Assembly (NCBI GenBank): GCA_029782335.1
Contig: JAKOVA010000159.1
Coordinates: 1-59,080 of the forward strand
DNA from: Actinomycetes bacterium
GTDB lineage: Bacteria; Actinomycetota; Acidimicrobiia; Acidimicrobiales; Microtrichaceae
DNA length: 59,080 nt
Direction of reading: 5' to 3'
Numbering within the stretch: position 1 is the stretch's first letter; every line of letters begins with the position of its first letter. The position numbers and the translations under genes are program-made. The notes under the pieces were generated by a model that was not told the origin of the DNA, searched no databases, and worked only from the letters and a program-made list of their open reading frames with translations. Positions 40,808-49,287 of the stretch are shown piece by piece.

Positions 40808-42205
40808 TCATGGTGACTTGATCGTCTGGATGAGGGCCTGGACATCGTCGTAGATCGCCCGACGCTCCTTCATGAGCGCACTGATCTTGTCGAACGCGTG
40901 GATGACGGTGGTGTGATCCCGGCCGCCGAACTCCCGGGCGATCTGGGGGTAGCTGAGATCGGTGAGCTCCCGAAAGAGGTACATGCCGATCTGGCGAGCC
41001 AACACCAGAGGGCGGTGGCGGTTCTTGGCTTTGAGCTCTTCGACGGTGAAGCCGTACTTCTCGGCGACCGAGTTGAGGATGACCTCGGAGGTGATCGCCC
41101 GTGGTTGGCGGTCGCCGATGATGTCGCGGAGTGTCCGTTCTGCGTCCTCGACGGTCATCTCGGTGCTTCCCGTCAACGACGCCCACGCCGTGATGCGGTT
41201 GAGGGCGCCCTCGAGCTCACGGATGTTGTTGGTGATGTTGGTGACGATGAACTCGAGAACGGCGGTGGGGAGGGGAATGTTCGACTGGGCGGTCTTCTTC
41301 CGCACGATGGCCATGCGGGTTTCGATGTCGGGCGGCTGGATGTCGGTGACGAGGCCCATCTTGAACCGGCTGCGCAGGCGATCCTCGAGGGTGGCAACGG
41401 CGTCGGGTGATCGATCCGAGCTCAACACGATCTGGCAGTTGGCCTCGTAGAGGGTGTTGAACGTGTGGAAGAACTCCTCTTGGAGTTGTTCTTTCCCTTC
41501 CATGAACTGCACGTCGTCGACGAGGAGGACCTCGACCTCGCGATAGCGGCGCTTGAAATCGGGCTGGGCGTTGTTGCGGATCGCGTCGATGAACTCGTTC
41601 ATCAGGGTCTCGGTCGAGATGTACCGGACGCGGTAGGTCGGGTAGTTCTCGGCGACGTAGTGGGCGATCGCCTGGAGGAGGTGGGTTTTGCCGAGGCCGG
41701 CGGCTCCGTAGACGAACAGCGGGTTGTACGCACGGCCTGGGGTCTCGGCGACCCCGAGCGCCGCCGCGTGGGCGAAGCGGTTCGACGGGCCGGTCACAAA
41801 GGACTCGAAGGTGTACTTCGGGCTGATGTTGCTGGGGCGTTCCGGCGCAACGATGGATGTTGGCACCGGCTGGGGCATGTCGTCGGTCCCGGTTGCCGCG
41901 CGCGTGAGTTCGCTCAGTGACTCGTCGAGATCGTCGAGGTCTTCGGCCACGTCGGCGATGCGCAACTCGACCGACAGGGGGTGTCCGACCAGGTCGGAGA
42001 CGACCGCCGTGATGAGATCGCGATGACGGTTCTCGATCCGATCCCGGATGAACAGGTTGGCAACCTCGAGGGTCAGGACGTTCTCATCGAGATAGAGCGC
42101 CTGGATGTCGCGGAACGTGTTCGTCCACACCGCTTCGGAGAGCTGATCAACGAGTAGTCCACAGGCCTTCTGCCAGAGGATCGTTGCGCTGTTGACCTCC
42201 GTCAT
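40808..42205 (-). CDS. dnaA: Chromosomal replication initiator DnaA
   Basis: A 465-residue DnaA starting at MTEVNSATILW. Domain I occupies the first 80 residues, then a linker, the AAA+ domain with Walker A YGAAGLGKTHLLQAI near 160 and Walker B EVLLVDDVQF near 225, and the C-terminal DNA-binding domain with FGGRDHTTVIHAFDKI. It binds the boxes in three nearby gaps and starts replication. It is divergent from rpmH. Confidence 0.98.
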   Translation of the reverse strand: MTEVNSATILWQKACGLLVDQLSEAVWTNTFRDIQALYLDENVLTLEVANLFIRDRIENRHRDLITAVVSDLVGHPLSVELRIADVAEDLDDLDESLSELTRAATGTDDMPQPVPTSIVAPERPSNISPKYTFESFVTGPSNRFAHAAALGVAETPGRAYNPLFVYGAAGLGKTHLLQAIAHYVAENYPTYRVRYISTETLMNEFIDAIRNNAQPDFKRRYREVEVLLVDDVQFMEGKEQLQEEFFHTFNTLYEANCQIVLSSDRSPDAVATLEDRLRSRFKMGLVTDIQPPDIETRMAIVRKKTAQSNIPLPTAVLEFIVTNITNNIRELEGALNRITAWASLTGSTEMTVEDAERTLRDIIGDRQPRAITSEVILNSVAEKYGFTVEELKAKNRHRPLVLARQIGMYLFRELTDLSYPQIAREFGGRDHTTVIHAFDKISALMKERRAIYDDVQALIQTIKSP

Positions 42206-42514
42206 GGGTTTCCGTCCTCGGCATCCACAGCCCCGTCCACAGGTGTGGACAATCAACCTGCACGGAACGTGGTCGCGCGAACGCGGCGCTCAGGTCCGTA
42301 CACCCCTGCATCTTGTAGGGGCGTCGCACCCTAGCAACGGCCCCGGAGAGTTTTCCACAGGCGAGATTTGTCCCTCGGTAACCACGGAGAGTGGTTGAAG
42401 CACCGCGATTCTTGATGGTCCCGGGTTGCCGTCGGCTCGACGCGCGCTCTAGCGTGGCGCCGACGCGCCATGTCCGCGGACGCAGTTCCGCGCGCGTCGG
42501 TCGAGGAGGCCGAG
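42206..42514. promoter_or_regulatory. dnaA-rpmH divergent region with DnaA boxes
   Basis: A 309-bp non-coding gap. It holds a perfect box TGTGGACAA (42244) in the palindrome GTCCACA-GG-TGTGGAC (42235-42250), TTTTCCACA at 42351 and the weaker GCATCCACA at 42221. These are close to the dnaA start and suggest DnaA autoregulation or origin function. Promoters for dnaA leftward and rpmH rightward must lie here but no clear -10/-35 pair can be placed. Nothing else is visible. Confidence 0.6.
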
Positions 42515-42649
42515 ATGAAGAGGACGTTCCAACCCAACAATCGGCGTCGGGCGCGACGCCACGGATTCCGCCAGCGGATGTCCGATCGCGCCGGCCGTCG
42601 CATTCTGCGGTCCCGCCGGGCGAAGGGCCGGCAGCGCCTGAGCGCGTGA
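42515..42649 (+). CDS. rpmH: Ribosomal protein bL34
   Basis: A 44-residue protein with the textbook sequence start [18 protein letters not shown] and basic tail [10 protein letters not shown]. An AGGAGG site lies six bases before ATG. It is the smallest reading frame of the cluster. Its last bases overlap the rnpA start as GTGA, and it opens the rpmH-rnpA-yidD-yidC-jag operon. bL34 is part of the large ribosomal subunit. Confidence 0.96.
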   Translation: MKRTFQPNNRRRARRHGFRQRMSDRAGRRILRSRRAKGRQRLSA

Positions 42650-42999
42650 TCGTTTCGCTCGGCTCCGCTCGGGACGTGCAACACCTCCGAGCAACCGGGC
42701 ATCGAGTCCAGGCCGGCCCACTCGCCATGGTCATCGCTCACGAGTCAGATGCCACGCAGACGCGCGTCGCGTACGCGATCGGTCGGCGAGTAGGCATCGC
42801 AGTGCGCCGCAATCGGCTCCGGCGGCGCCTCCGAGCGCTGCTCCGCGCTCGTGATGACGCAGGTGCACTGCCAGCCGCCGCATATATGGTGATCTGTCGA
42901 CCACCCTCAGCTGATCTCACGTCGTCTCAGCTCGGTGACCTGATCGATCGGATGCTCCGGTCCGATCCGGTTGATCGACCGATGTCCATCGCCTCGTGA
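42646..42999 (+). CDS. rnpA: Ribonuclease P protein component
   Basis: A 117-residue protein from a GTG overlapping rpmH. The family signature [20 protein letters not shown] lies near residue 55, and the beta-strand before it is AMVIAHESD. The N-terminus is slightly shorter than in most RnpA proteins. It supports RNase P RNA in tRNA 5' maturation. Its stop overlaps the yidD start. Confidence 0.93.
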   Translation: MIVSLGSARDVQHLRATGHRVQAGPLAMVIAHESDATQTRVAYAIGRRVGIAVRRNRLRRRLRALLRARDDAGALPAAAYMVICRPPSADLTSSQLGDLIDRMLRSDPVDRPMSIAS

Positions 43000-43223
43000 A
43001 CGCAGCAACACGACTTCTTCGGGCGCCGATTCGGCTGTACCAACAGGCTGCGAGCGGTCGGCCGTCCCCGTGCCGCTACACACCGACGTGTTCGTCGTAT
43101 GCGCTCGAGGCACTCGAGGTTCACGGAGCGATCCGTGGCTCGTGGTTGACGATTCGTCGCCTCGCCCGGTGTCACCCATTCGGTGGCCACGGCTTTGACC
43201 CTGTTCCCCTCCCCAAGGCCTGA
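42996..43223 (+). CDS. yidD: YidD membrane insertion factor
   Basis: A 75-residue protein with the YidD signature [19 protein letters not shown] near residue 26 (Cys residues in a CxxxxxC arrangement) and [17 protein letters not shown] at the end. The GTG start overlaps rnpA by four bases. It is thought to help YidC insert membrane proteins and lies three bases before it. Confidence 0.94.
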   Translation: MNAATRLLRAPIRLYQQAASGRPSPCRYTPTCSSYALEALEVHGAIRGSWLTIRRLARCHPFGGHGFDPVPLPKA

Positions 43224-43226
43224 TCA

Positions 43227-44270
43227 ATGTTCGATGGGTTCTTCGAGGCGGTCGCCTCACTCATGTCGTGGTTCTACGGACTGATCCCCAGCTACGGGCT
43301 GGCGATCATCCTGCTCACGATCACCGTGATGGTCATCATCACGCCGTTGACGCTGAAAAGCACGAAGTCAATGCTGCAAATGCAGCGCCTCCAGCCCGAA
43401 CTGAAGCGGCTCCAAGAGCGATATAAGGGTGACCGGGAGAAGCTCAACGCCGAGATGATGGCGTTCTACCGCGAGCACCAGATCAATCCCGTCGGGGGCT
43501 GCGTTCCGATGCTCGCTCAGGCACCGGTCTTCCTGGTGCTGTATCGAGTGCTCCGGGGGATCACGGAGCGACAGGGTGGCCCCGGGAGCGGTGCCGGCTC
43601 GGGTGTGGGCCAGTTCATTGAGCGCGCGTCGGTGCAGTTCAGCCCGTGGAAGCTCACCGAGCAGCCGTTCCTCCCGCAACATCTCGGGAAGGACAGCGCC
43701 ATGTATCGGGCGCTGACGCATACCTCAACGATGAGGTTCTGGGGAATGGACCTGTCGATCAGCCCATCGCAGGCGCTGAAGCTCGGGTTCGTCGCAGCGA
43801 TTCCCTTCGTCTTGCTGATGGTCGGGATGCTCGTCAGCCAGATCATCCAGAACCGACAGATCCAGGGCCGGAATCCCAACCAGCAGACAAACCCGCAGCA
43901 GCAGATGATGATGAAGGTGCTGCCCTTCACCCTGCCAATCTTCTCCTTCGGATTCCCTGCGGGTCTCGGCCTCTACTACTTCGTGCAGGGCCTCATGCGG
44001 ATCGGGACCCAGGCGTACATCACACGAAAGTTCTACGGCGAGAATCGTCAGGCGCCGCTCGAAGCGTCCGATCGGGAGCGGGCCCCAGAGGTCAAGGCGA
44101 AGGCCGACCGGAAGGACGGGGCTGCCCGACCCGGCGCAACCCCCGCGAAGAAGCCCGGGACGAGCGCGAAGAGCCAGGCCGTCCAGCGGCGGAGTGGCGG
44201 TGGGTCCGGGGCCCAGCGACGACGTTCGGGCGACCCCTTGCCGAAGAGAAAGCCCGGCGATCAGCGCTGA
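43227..44270 (+). CDS. yidC: Membrane protein insertase YidC
   Basis: A 347-residue YidC. The N-terminal helix (PSYGLAIILLTITVMVII) is followed by LKSTKSMLQMQRLQPELKRLQERY and NPVGGCVPMLAQAPVFLVLYRVL, typical of the Oxa1 core, then the last helices FSFGFPAGLGLYYFVQG. The final 60 residues are a Lys/Arg-rich tail common in actinobacterial YidC, which may contact the ribosome. It inserts Sec-dependent and independent membrane proteins. Confidence 0.95.
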   Translation: MFDGFFEAVASLMSWFYGLIPSYGLAIILLTITVMVIITPLTLKSTKSMLQMQRLQPELKRLQERYKGDREKLNAEMMAFYREHQINPVGGCVPMLAQAPVFLVLYRVLRGITERQGGPGSGAGSGVGQFIERASVQFSPWKLTEQPFLPQHLGKDSAMYRALTHTSTMRFWGMDLSISPSQALKLGFVAAIPFVLLMVGMLVSQIIQNRQIQGRNPNQQTNPQQQMMMKVLPFTLPIFSFGFPAGLGLYYFVQGLMRIGTQAYITRKFYGENRQAPLEASDRERAPEVKAKADRKDGAARPGATPAKKPGTSAKSQAVQRRSGGGSGAQRRRSGDPLPKRKPGDQR

Positions 44271-44317
44271 GGCCAGGACGTCCGACGCTGATGTCGGACT
44301 TGTTGAAGGAGATGACG

Positions 44318-45202
44318 ATGGAGTGGGTGGAACGAGTCGACCGTACGGTGGACGCGGCGAAGGACTTTCTGCTGGACCAACTCGGTGTGGATGAGGCCGA
44401 TGCCGAATTCGAGATCCTCGAGGAGCCGAAGCCAGGGTTGTTTGGCCGAGTTCGCGGACAGGCCCGAGTTCGTGCGCGCGTCGCGCCACGTTCCCCGAGG
44501 GTGAAGGAAGACCGGCGGCGCCGCTCCGGCAAGAAGTCGGACAAGAGCGGTGGTGATGATCAGCGGAAGAAGCAGCGTCCTCCTGCCTCGGAGAAGCCAG
44601 CGTCGTCGCCGGCCAAGCAGAACGGCAAGCAGCAGGGGAACGGTGGTGGCGGCCAGAGCCCGAACGCCGGCAAGGCGAAGTCCACCGAGGCATCTGCTGC
44701 GGCGCCCAAAGAGCAGACAGCTCCTGCTCCGGCCGTCGTGGTGGATCCCGAACCGTTCATCGCTCCACTCACCGCCTTTCTCGATCAGCTCGTCGTGGCG
44801 TTCGGGCTGACCGGCACGACCACGGTCGAAGTCGTCGATGGCGAGCTGGAAGCCCGGATCGACGGGGACGGCCTCGGACGATTGATCGGGCCTGCCGGTG
44901 GAGTGATCACCGCGGTGCAGGAACTCGCCCGGACGTTCCTCCAGAAGGTGGCGAAGGGTGGGAGCGCCCCGCGGTTGCGAGTGGATGTCGGCGGATATCG
45001 CGCGGATCGTCGCGCCGCGCTCGCAGCGTTCACCGCGGAGACGGCGGCCGCCGTCGTGGCCAGCGGTCGAGCGCACCGTCTCGAGCCGATGGGCTCCGTG
45101 GACCGCAAGGTCGTGCACGATGCAGCAGCCACCGTTGAGGGCGTGGTGACGCGGTCCGCGGGTGACGACCCCGACCGCTACGTGGTGATCACACCCGCCT
45201 GA
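44318..45202 (+). CDS. jag: KhpB/Jag-type RNA-binding protein
   Basis: A 294-residue protein. The start is the ATG of MEWVERVDRTVDAAKDFL, preceded by AAGGAG at six bases; two in-frame ATGs upstream are less well placed. The Jag-N domain is followed by a long basic, Gly/Gln-rich linker (residues 55-140), a KH domain with LIGPAGGVITAV (GxxG present) and an R3H domain with DRKVVHDAA. KhpB binds RNA and affects cell-wall growth. Confidence 0.9.
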   Translation: MEWVERVDRTVDAAKDFLLDQLGVDEADAEFEILEEPKPGLFGRVRGQARVRARVAPRSPRVKEDRRRRSGKKSDKSGGDDQRKKQRPPASEKPASSPAKQNGKQQGNGGGGQSPNAGKAKSTEASAAAPKEQTAPAPAVVVDPEPFIAPLTAFLDQLVVAFGLTGTTTVEVVDGELEARIDGDGLGRLIGPAGGVITAVQELARTFLQKVAKGGSAPRLRVDVGGYRADRRAALAAFTAETAAAVVASGRAHRLEPMGSVDRKVVHDAAATVEGVVTRSAGDDPDRYVVITPA

Positions 45203-45243
45203 CCATCACCGTGGGCGTGCGGCATGGCCGCCATGATGTGGCC

Positions 45244-45867
45244 ATGCCCGCTCCGTCTCTCCTGCTCATCGACGTGCTCGATGAGAGCCGTCGCCTCGGC
45301 TTCCTTGGCGACGGGGATCTCATGTTCCACGTGGAACACGCGCGTGGTTACGGAGCACTCGTACCGGCCGGCACCCGATCGGTCTTGGACCTCGGCTCCG
45401 GCGGCGGCCTGCCGGGACTCGTGATCGCGTCGGATCGGCCGGACCTCTCGGTCACCCTGCTCGATGCGAGCGAACGGCGTTGCGCGTTCCTTTTGACGGC
45501 GATCGACCGCCTCGGCATCGCTGCGGACGTGCGGTGCGGTCGTGCAGAAGTCCTCGGGCGAGACGCCTCCCTGCGGGGATCGTTCGATGTCGTCGTGGCT
45601 CGCTCATTTGGGGCACCCCCGGTGCTCGCCGAGTGCGCCGCCCCCTTCATCCGGGAAGGCGGACACCTGATCGTCAGTGAGCCGCCCGAGGCTCAGGATC
45701 GGTGGAGTCACGAGGGCCTCACCCTGGTCGGCCTGGAGGATCTCGGCACCCACCGACACGGGGGACTTGGATACCGGCTCCTCATGCAACGCACCGTCTG
45801 TCCCGACCGCTATCCACGCCGAGTTGGGATTCCCGCGAAGCGGCCGCTTTTCGAGGTCACGACCTAA
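45244..45867 (+). CDS. rsmG: 16S rRNA (guanine527-N7)-methyltransferase RsmG
   Basis: About 207 residues from the ATG of MPAPSLLLIDV; a GTG eleven codons upstream at 45211 is an alternative, and no clear ribosome-binding site settles it. The SAM motif VLDLGSGGGLPGLVIA and VTLLDASERRCAFLL, plus FDVVVARSFGAPPVLAECAAPF, are clear. The N-terminal helices are shorter than in E. coli RsmG. Codons for MFHVEHARG contain a parS site. RsmG methylates 16S rRNA and its loss gives low-level streptomycin resistance. Confidence 0.92.
   Translation: MPAPSLLLIDVLDESRRLGFLGDGDLMFHVEHARGYGALVPAGTRSVLDLGSGGGLPGLVIASDRPDLSVTLLDASERRCAFLLTAIDRLGIAADVRCGRAEVLGRDASLRGSFDVVVARSFGAPPVLAECAAPFIREGGHLIVSEPPEAQDRWSHEGLTLVGLEDLGTHRHGGLGYRLLMQRTVCPDRYPRRVGIPAKRPLFEVTT
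45323..45338. other. parS site inside rsmG
   Basis: The perfect 16-bp palindrome TGTTCCACGTGGAACA matches the parS core (T/G)GTTNCACGTGNAAC and lies within the rsmG reading frame. ParB encoded downstream should nucleate here. Confidence 0.92.
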
Positions 45868-45924
45868 CGCAGGTGCCGTGACGGCCACCACCCGGCTGCC
45901 GGGAACGTTGCTCCGGGGTCGGGA

Positions 45925-45940
45925 TGTTCCACGTGGAACA
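45925..45940. other. parS site in the rsmG-parA gap
   Basis: A second perfect TGTTCCACGTGGAACA palindrome 600 bp from the first, 102 bp upstream of the parA start chosen here. Two identical sites this close to parAB and the origin form the centromere. Confidence 0.95.
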
Positions 45941-46026
45941 GTGCTGACCGATGGTCGGCGTGCGTGGGTCCCGTGTGACGATCGGACCACCGAGGGTCCT
46001 TGACGCGGCGCAGGTCGGCAGACAGG

Positions 46027-47199
46027 ATGGCCGCCGGGCTGTCCCGGCCCGCCTCACTCGCTTCAGGCGAGCGTGCCGTATCGCTTCGGGAGTCACACTT
46101 GACGGAGAGCGCTGATCCGGCTGGCGATCCAGTTGACGACATCACGGCGGATGCTGTGCCAGCTACCAACCCGCACGATGCCTTCGCCCCCAGCGGTGGA
46201 GGGCCTCAGCCCGAGACCACCGGCCTCGCCGCAACATCGCACGCGCCGGCCGAATCGATCGGCACCGCTTCACTCGATCCCGTAACACCCGCCAGTGTGC
46301 CGGGCCCGCCGGAGCCTCCGGTCGGCGAGACTGCTCTCGCCGCGTCGTCGGAAGTGGCGGGGCCACAGTCGCCTCCTGCCAGCACGCCCGACGAAGCGGA
46401 GGTCGAAGAGGAGGCACCGCCCCGGCTCCGTCCGCTCCCTCGGATCATCGCCATCGCGAATCAGAAGGGCGGTGTGGGCAAGACCACTACCACGGTCAAT
46501 CTAGGTGCATCCCTGGCGGAACAGGATCGTCGAGTCCTGGTCGTCGACCTCGACCCGCAAGGCAACGCCACGACCGGGTTGGGTATCAACAGCCGGACGC
46601 TCGACTCCTCGATCTACGACGTCCTGTTGAACGACGTGGCGCTCGAGGACTGCATCACGCCCACGTCGGTCCTGAACCTGTTCGTCGCTCCGGCGAGCCT
46701 GGATCTCGCGGGCGCCGAGATCGAACTCGTGTCGGTGATGTCGCGGGAGAGCCGCCTTCGTCGAGCGCTCGACGAGGTGAAGGACGACTACGACTACATC
46801 CTCATCGACTGTCCGCCGTCCCTCGGGCTACTGACGGTGAACGCACTCGCCGCCGCAAGTGAAGTCCTTGTGCCGGTGCAGTGTGAGTACTACGCCCTCG
46901 AGGGCCTCGGCCAGTTGCTGAGGAATGTGGATCTGGTGCAGCGGAACCTCAATCCGCGGCTCGAACTGAGCCTGATCGTGTTGGTCATGTACGACGGCCG
47001 AACACGTCTCGGTGAGCAGGTCGCGGCCGAGGTGCGGGAGCACTTCGGACTGCGCGTCTGCCGCAACGTGATTCCTCGAAACATCCGGCTGTCGGAGGCA
47101 CCGTCGTTCGGCCAACCGATCACGACGTATGACAGCAGTTCGTCGGGCGCCGTTGCGTACCGGGAACTCGCACGGGAGGTAGATAATGGCTCGGCGTAG
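46027..47199 (+). CDS. parA: Chromosome-partitioning ATPase ParA (Soj-like)
   Basis: About 390 residues. The core from residue 140 has the deviant Walker A IANQKGGVGKTTTTVNL, VLVVDLDPQGNATTGLG, YILIDCPPSLGLLTVNAL and the C-terminal SEAPSFGQPITTYD. Before it comes an acidic, Pro/Ala/Glu-rich extension of roughly 135 residues, longer than in most ParA proteins. The start is uncertain: the ATG shown or a TTG at 46000. ParA moves ParB-parS complexes. It overlaps parB by 14 bases. Confidence 0.93.
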   Translation: MAAGLSRPASLASGERAVSLRESHLTESADPAGDPVDDITADAVPATNPHDAFAPSGGGPQPETTGLAATSHAPAESIGTASLDPVTPASVPGPPEPPVGETALAASSEVAGPQSPPASTPDEAEVEEEAPPRLRPLPRIIAIANQKGGVGKTTTTVNLGASLAEQDRRVLVVDLDPQGNATTGLGINSRTLDSSIYDVLLNDVALEDCITPTSVLNLFVAPASLDLAGAEIELVSVMSRESRLRRALDEVKDDYDYILIDCPPSLGLLTVNALAAASEVLVPVQCEYYALEGLGQLLRNVDLVQRNLNPRLELSLIVLVMYDGRTRLGEQVAAEVREHFGLRVCRNVIPRNIRLSEAPSFGQPITTYDSSSSGAVAYRELAREVDNGSA

Positions 47200-48088
47200 T
47201 GGTGGCTTGGGGAAAGGCCTCGGCGCTCTGATTCCCACGGACGCGGGAAGCCCGGCGGCCGCAGGTGGTGATGAGGCCAGCGGCCTGCGGGAAGTGCCGA
47301 TCTCCCAGATCGTGCCCAACCGTTACCAGCCCCGCGAGCATTTCGACGACGAGGCACTTGTGGCCCTGACGGAGTCCGTGCGCACCTTGGGTGTCCTCCA
47401 ACCCGTCTTGTGTCGCGAGATTGACGGCCACTACGAACTGATCGCCGGCGAACGCCGTTGGCGAGCCGCTCGCCGGGCCGGTCTGCCGACGATCCCGGTC
47501 TTGGTCCGTCCGACGGAGGATCTCGGTGCGCTCGAGCAGGCCCTGGTGGAGAACCTGCACCGTCAGGATCTCAACCCCCTGGAAGAGGCGGCCGCCTACC
47601 AGCAGTTGATGGACGACTTCCATCTCACCCAGGAACGTCTCGCCGAACGCGTGGGGAAGAGTCGGTCGTCGATCGCCAACCTGCTGCGGCTCTTCCAGCT
47701 CTCACCTGCCGTGCAGAAGCTCGTTCGCGAGCAGCGCATCTCACTCGGGCACGCGAAGGTCCTTCTCGGTACCCCGGATCGCGCGTATCAAGAGGCGATG
47801 GCGAAGCGGATCGTGGCCGAAGAGCTGACCGTTCGTCGCGTCGAGGAACTCCTCGCCGAGCGCGCCGAACTCGAAGATCGGCTCAGCGGGGGTGACAAGC
47901 CACCGAAACCCAACCGGCTTCGCCCACCCGGCCTGCTCGAGCTCGAAGGGTTGCTCTCCGACCAACTCTCGACCAAGGTGCGCGTTCAGATGGGCGCGAA
48001 CCGTGGGAAGGTCGTGATCGACTTCGCGAATCTCGAGGACCTCGAGCGGATCTATCGAGTGATCACCGACCCGCCACCATCACCGTGA
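47186..48088 (+). CDS. parB: Chromosome-partitioning protein ParB
   Basis: A 300-residue ParB starting MARRSGGLGKGLGALIP after GGGAGG. The CTPase/N-terminal domain contains IVPNRYQPREHFDDEAL and IAGERRWRAARRAG, the HTH region ERLAERVGKSRSSIANLLRL, and the C-terminal dimer domain LLSDQLSTKVRVQMGANRGKVVIDF. It binds the nearby parS sites and spreads as a CTP-dependent clamp. Confidence 0.97.
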   Translation: MARRSGGLGKGLGALIPTDAGSPAAAGGDEASGLREVPISQIVPNRYQPREHFDDEALVALTESVRTLGVLQPVLCREIDGHYELIAGERRWRAARRAGLPTIPVLVRPTEDLGALEQALVENLHRQDLNPLEEAAAYQQLMDDFHLTQERLAERVGKSRSSIANLLRLFQLSPAVQKLVREQRISLGHAKVLLGTPDRAYQEAMAKRIVAEELTVRRVEELLAERAELEDRLSGGDKPPKPNRLRPPGLLELEGLLSDQLSTKVRVQMGANRGKVVIDFANLEDLERIYRVITDPPPSP

Positions 48089-48097
48089 GCCGGATAT

Positions 48098-48122
48098 CCA
48101 CAGGTTGTGGCTAAACCTGTGG
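48098..48122. terminator. Stem-loop after parB
   Basis: CCACAGGTT and AACCTGTGG form a perfect nine-pair stem with a seven-base loop (GTGGCTA) starting ten bases after the parB stop. No U-tract follows, so termination may need a factor. The stem arm contains ATATCCACA, eight of nine bases of a classical DnaA box. Confidence 0.55.
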
Positions 48123-48290
48123 GGTCCGTGATGTCGACGGGAGGGCGAGGGTTGACGTTCAAGGTCGACATGAGGTCCGTGTTCTGAACGGGATATGGCG
48201 CCGTGCGACCTCCGCGGCACCGCGCGGTGCGCACCTACGAAGCGCGGCACCCGTGATCGTGGCTGGATTGCGTGCCCACGCGAGGGTCCG

Positions 48291-49262
48291 CTAGCAGGGC
48301 TGGGTGGACCAGGTGCTGACCGCTCGGGCGATCGAGGCCGCGAACAGCGACGACTGCCGGGCCACCTCGTCGCTCGGGCCGATCCGCACCGCCACCGTGA
48401 CCGGGCGGGTCTCGCGCAGGATGCTGACCCGCTTGCCCACCACGGTGGTGAGTGGCCAACCGGGATGGTTCGGAAGCTCGCTGGCAACGAGGTGTGCGAG
48501 GTGAGACCCACCCACCGAATGGAATCCCTGCGTCTCGAAGTAGGAGGTCTCCGCACCGGCGTCGGATCCGATCGTCACCGCGAGACAGACATCCGGGTTG
48601 AACTCGTTGACGGCGGTCGCGGCGAGCGACCACTCCTCGGCAACGATGATTCCCGCAACGGCCCCAATCCGTCGGAGGTCGGTGGCGAGTGCACCGACGA
48701 GCAGCTCGGCATCACCGAGGTGCGCGAGGGCAACCCGACGACCCGTGATCGTGGCCCGTTGACGGAGACGGTGTCGCTCCCGGACGCCGGCGACGCTGGT
48801 GGAGCCGGCACGCGGCTGGAGCCGGATGAGGGCGGCAACCGTTTCGGGGCCGCACACTTCATCGGTGACCAGGCCCATGTTCTTCTGGAACTCGAGCACG
48901 GCGGTTTGTGCCATCGGACCAAAGATCCCGTCGATCCGGCCGGTGTCGAACCCGAGCGCGCCGAGGCGCAACTGCAACTCGGCAACGTCGTCGCCGCGCA
49001 GCATCGGTGAGGTGAGATACAGGAGCCGGTCACCGAAGGCGAACCCGGCTTCGATCAGCGCGACCCAGGTGTCGTGGTCGCACACGCCGTCGACGTCGAG
49101 TCCGCGCGACGCCTGGAACTGACGGAGTGCTCCTTCGGTCGCTGTGCCGAAGGTGGAGACGTCGGGGGAGGGATCGAAGCCGGCGTCGCGAAGTCGAACG
49201 GTGAGGTCGCGAACGGCCGGACCCTCGGCGCCAATCGCGAGCGGCAGCGACGTGCTGGCGAT
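48291..49262 (-). CDS. CwlM-like peptidoglycan-binding pseudo-amidase
   Basis: A 323-residue protein. The first visible standard start is GTG at 49085, but a complete peptidoglycan-binding domain continues in frame upstream to ATC at 49262, preceded by GGAGG at seven bases, so I use that codon tentatively. A second PG-binding domain follows (GDDVAELQLRLGALGFDTG). The C-terminal amidase_3-like fold has lost its zinc ligands: TITGRRVALAHLGD and VTVAVRIGPSDE lack the His/Glu residues. It corresponds to CwlM, a regulator of peptidoglycan synthesis, by position and by loss of catalysis. Confidence 0.75.
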   Translation of the reverse strand: MASTSLPLAIGAEGPAVRDLTVRLRDAGFDPSPDVSTFGTATEGALRQFQASRGLDVDGVCDHDTWVALIEAGFAFGDRLLYLTSPMLRGDDVAELQLRLGALGFDTGRIDGIFGPMAQTAVLEFQKNMGLVTDEVCGPETVAALIRLQPRAGSTSVAGVRERHRLRQRATITGRRVALAHLGDAELLVGALATDLRRIGAVAGIIVAEEWSLAATAVNEFNPDVCLAVTIGSDAGAETSYFETQGFHSVGGSHLAHLVASELPNHPGWPLTTVVGKRVSILRETRPVTVAVRIGPSDEVARQSSLFAASIARAVSTWSTQPC

Positions 49263-49287
49263 GGCTGAACCTCCGGTAGTGGGTGGC

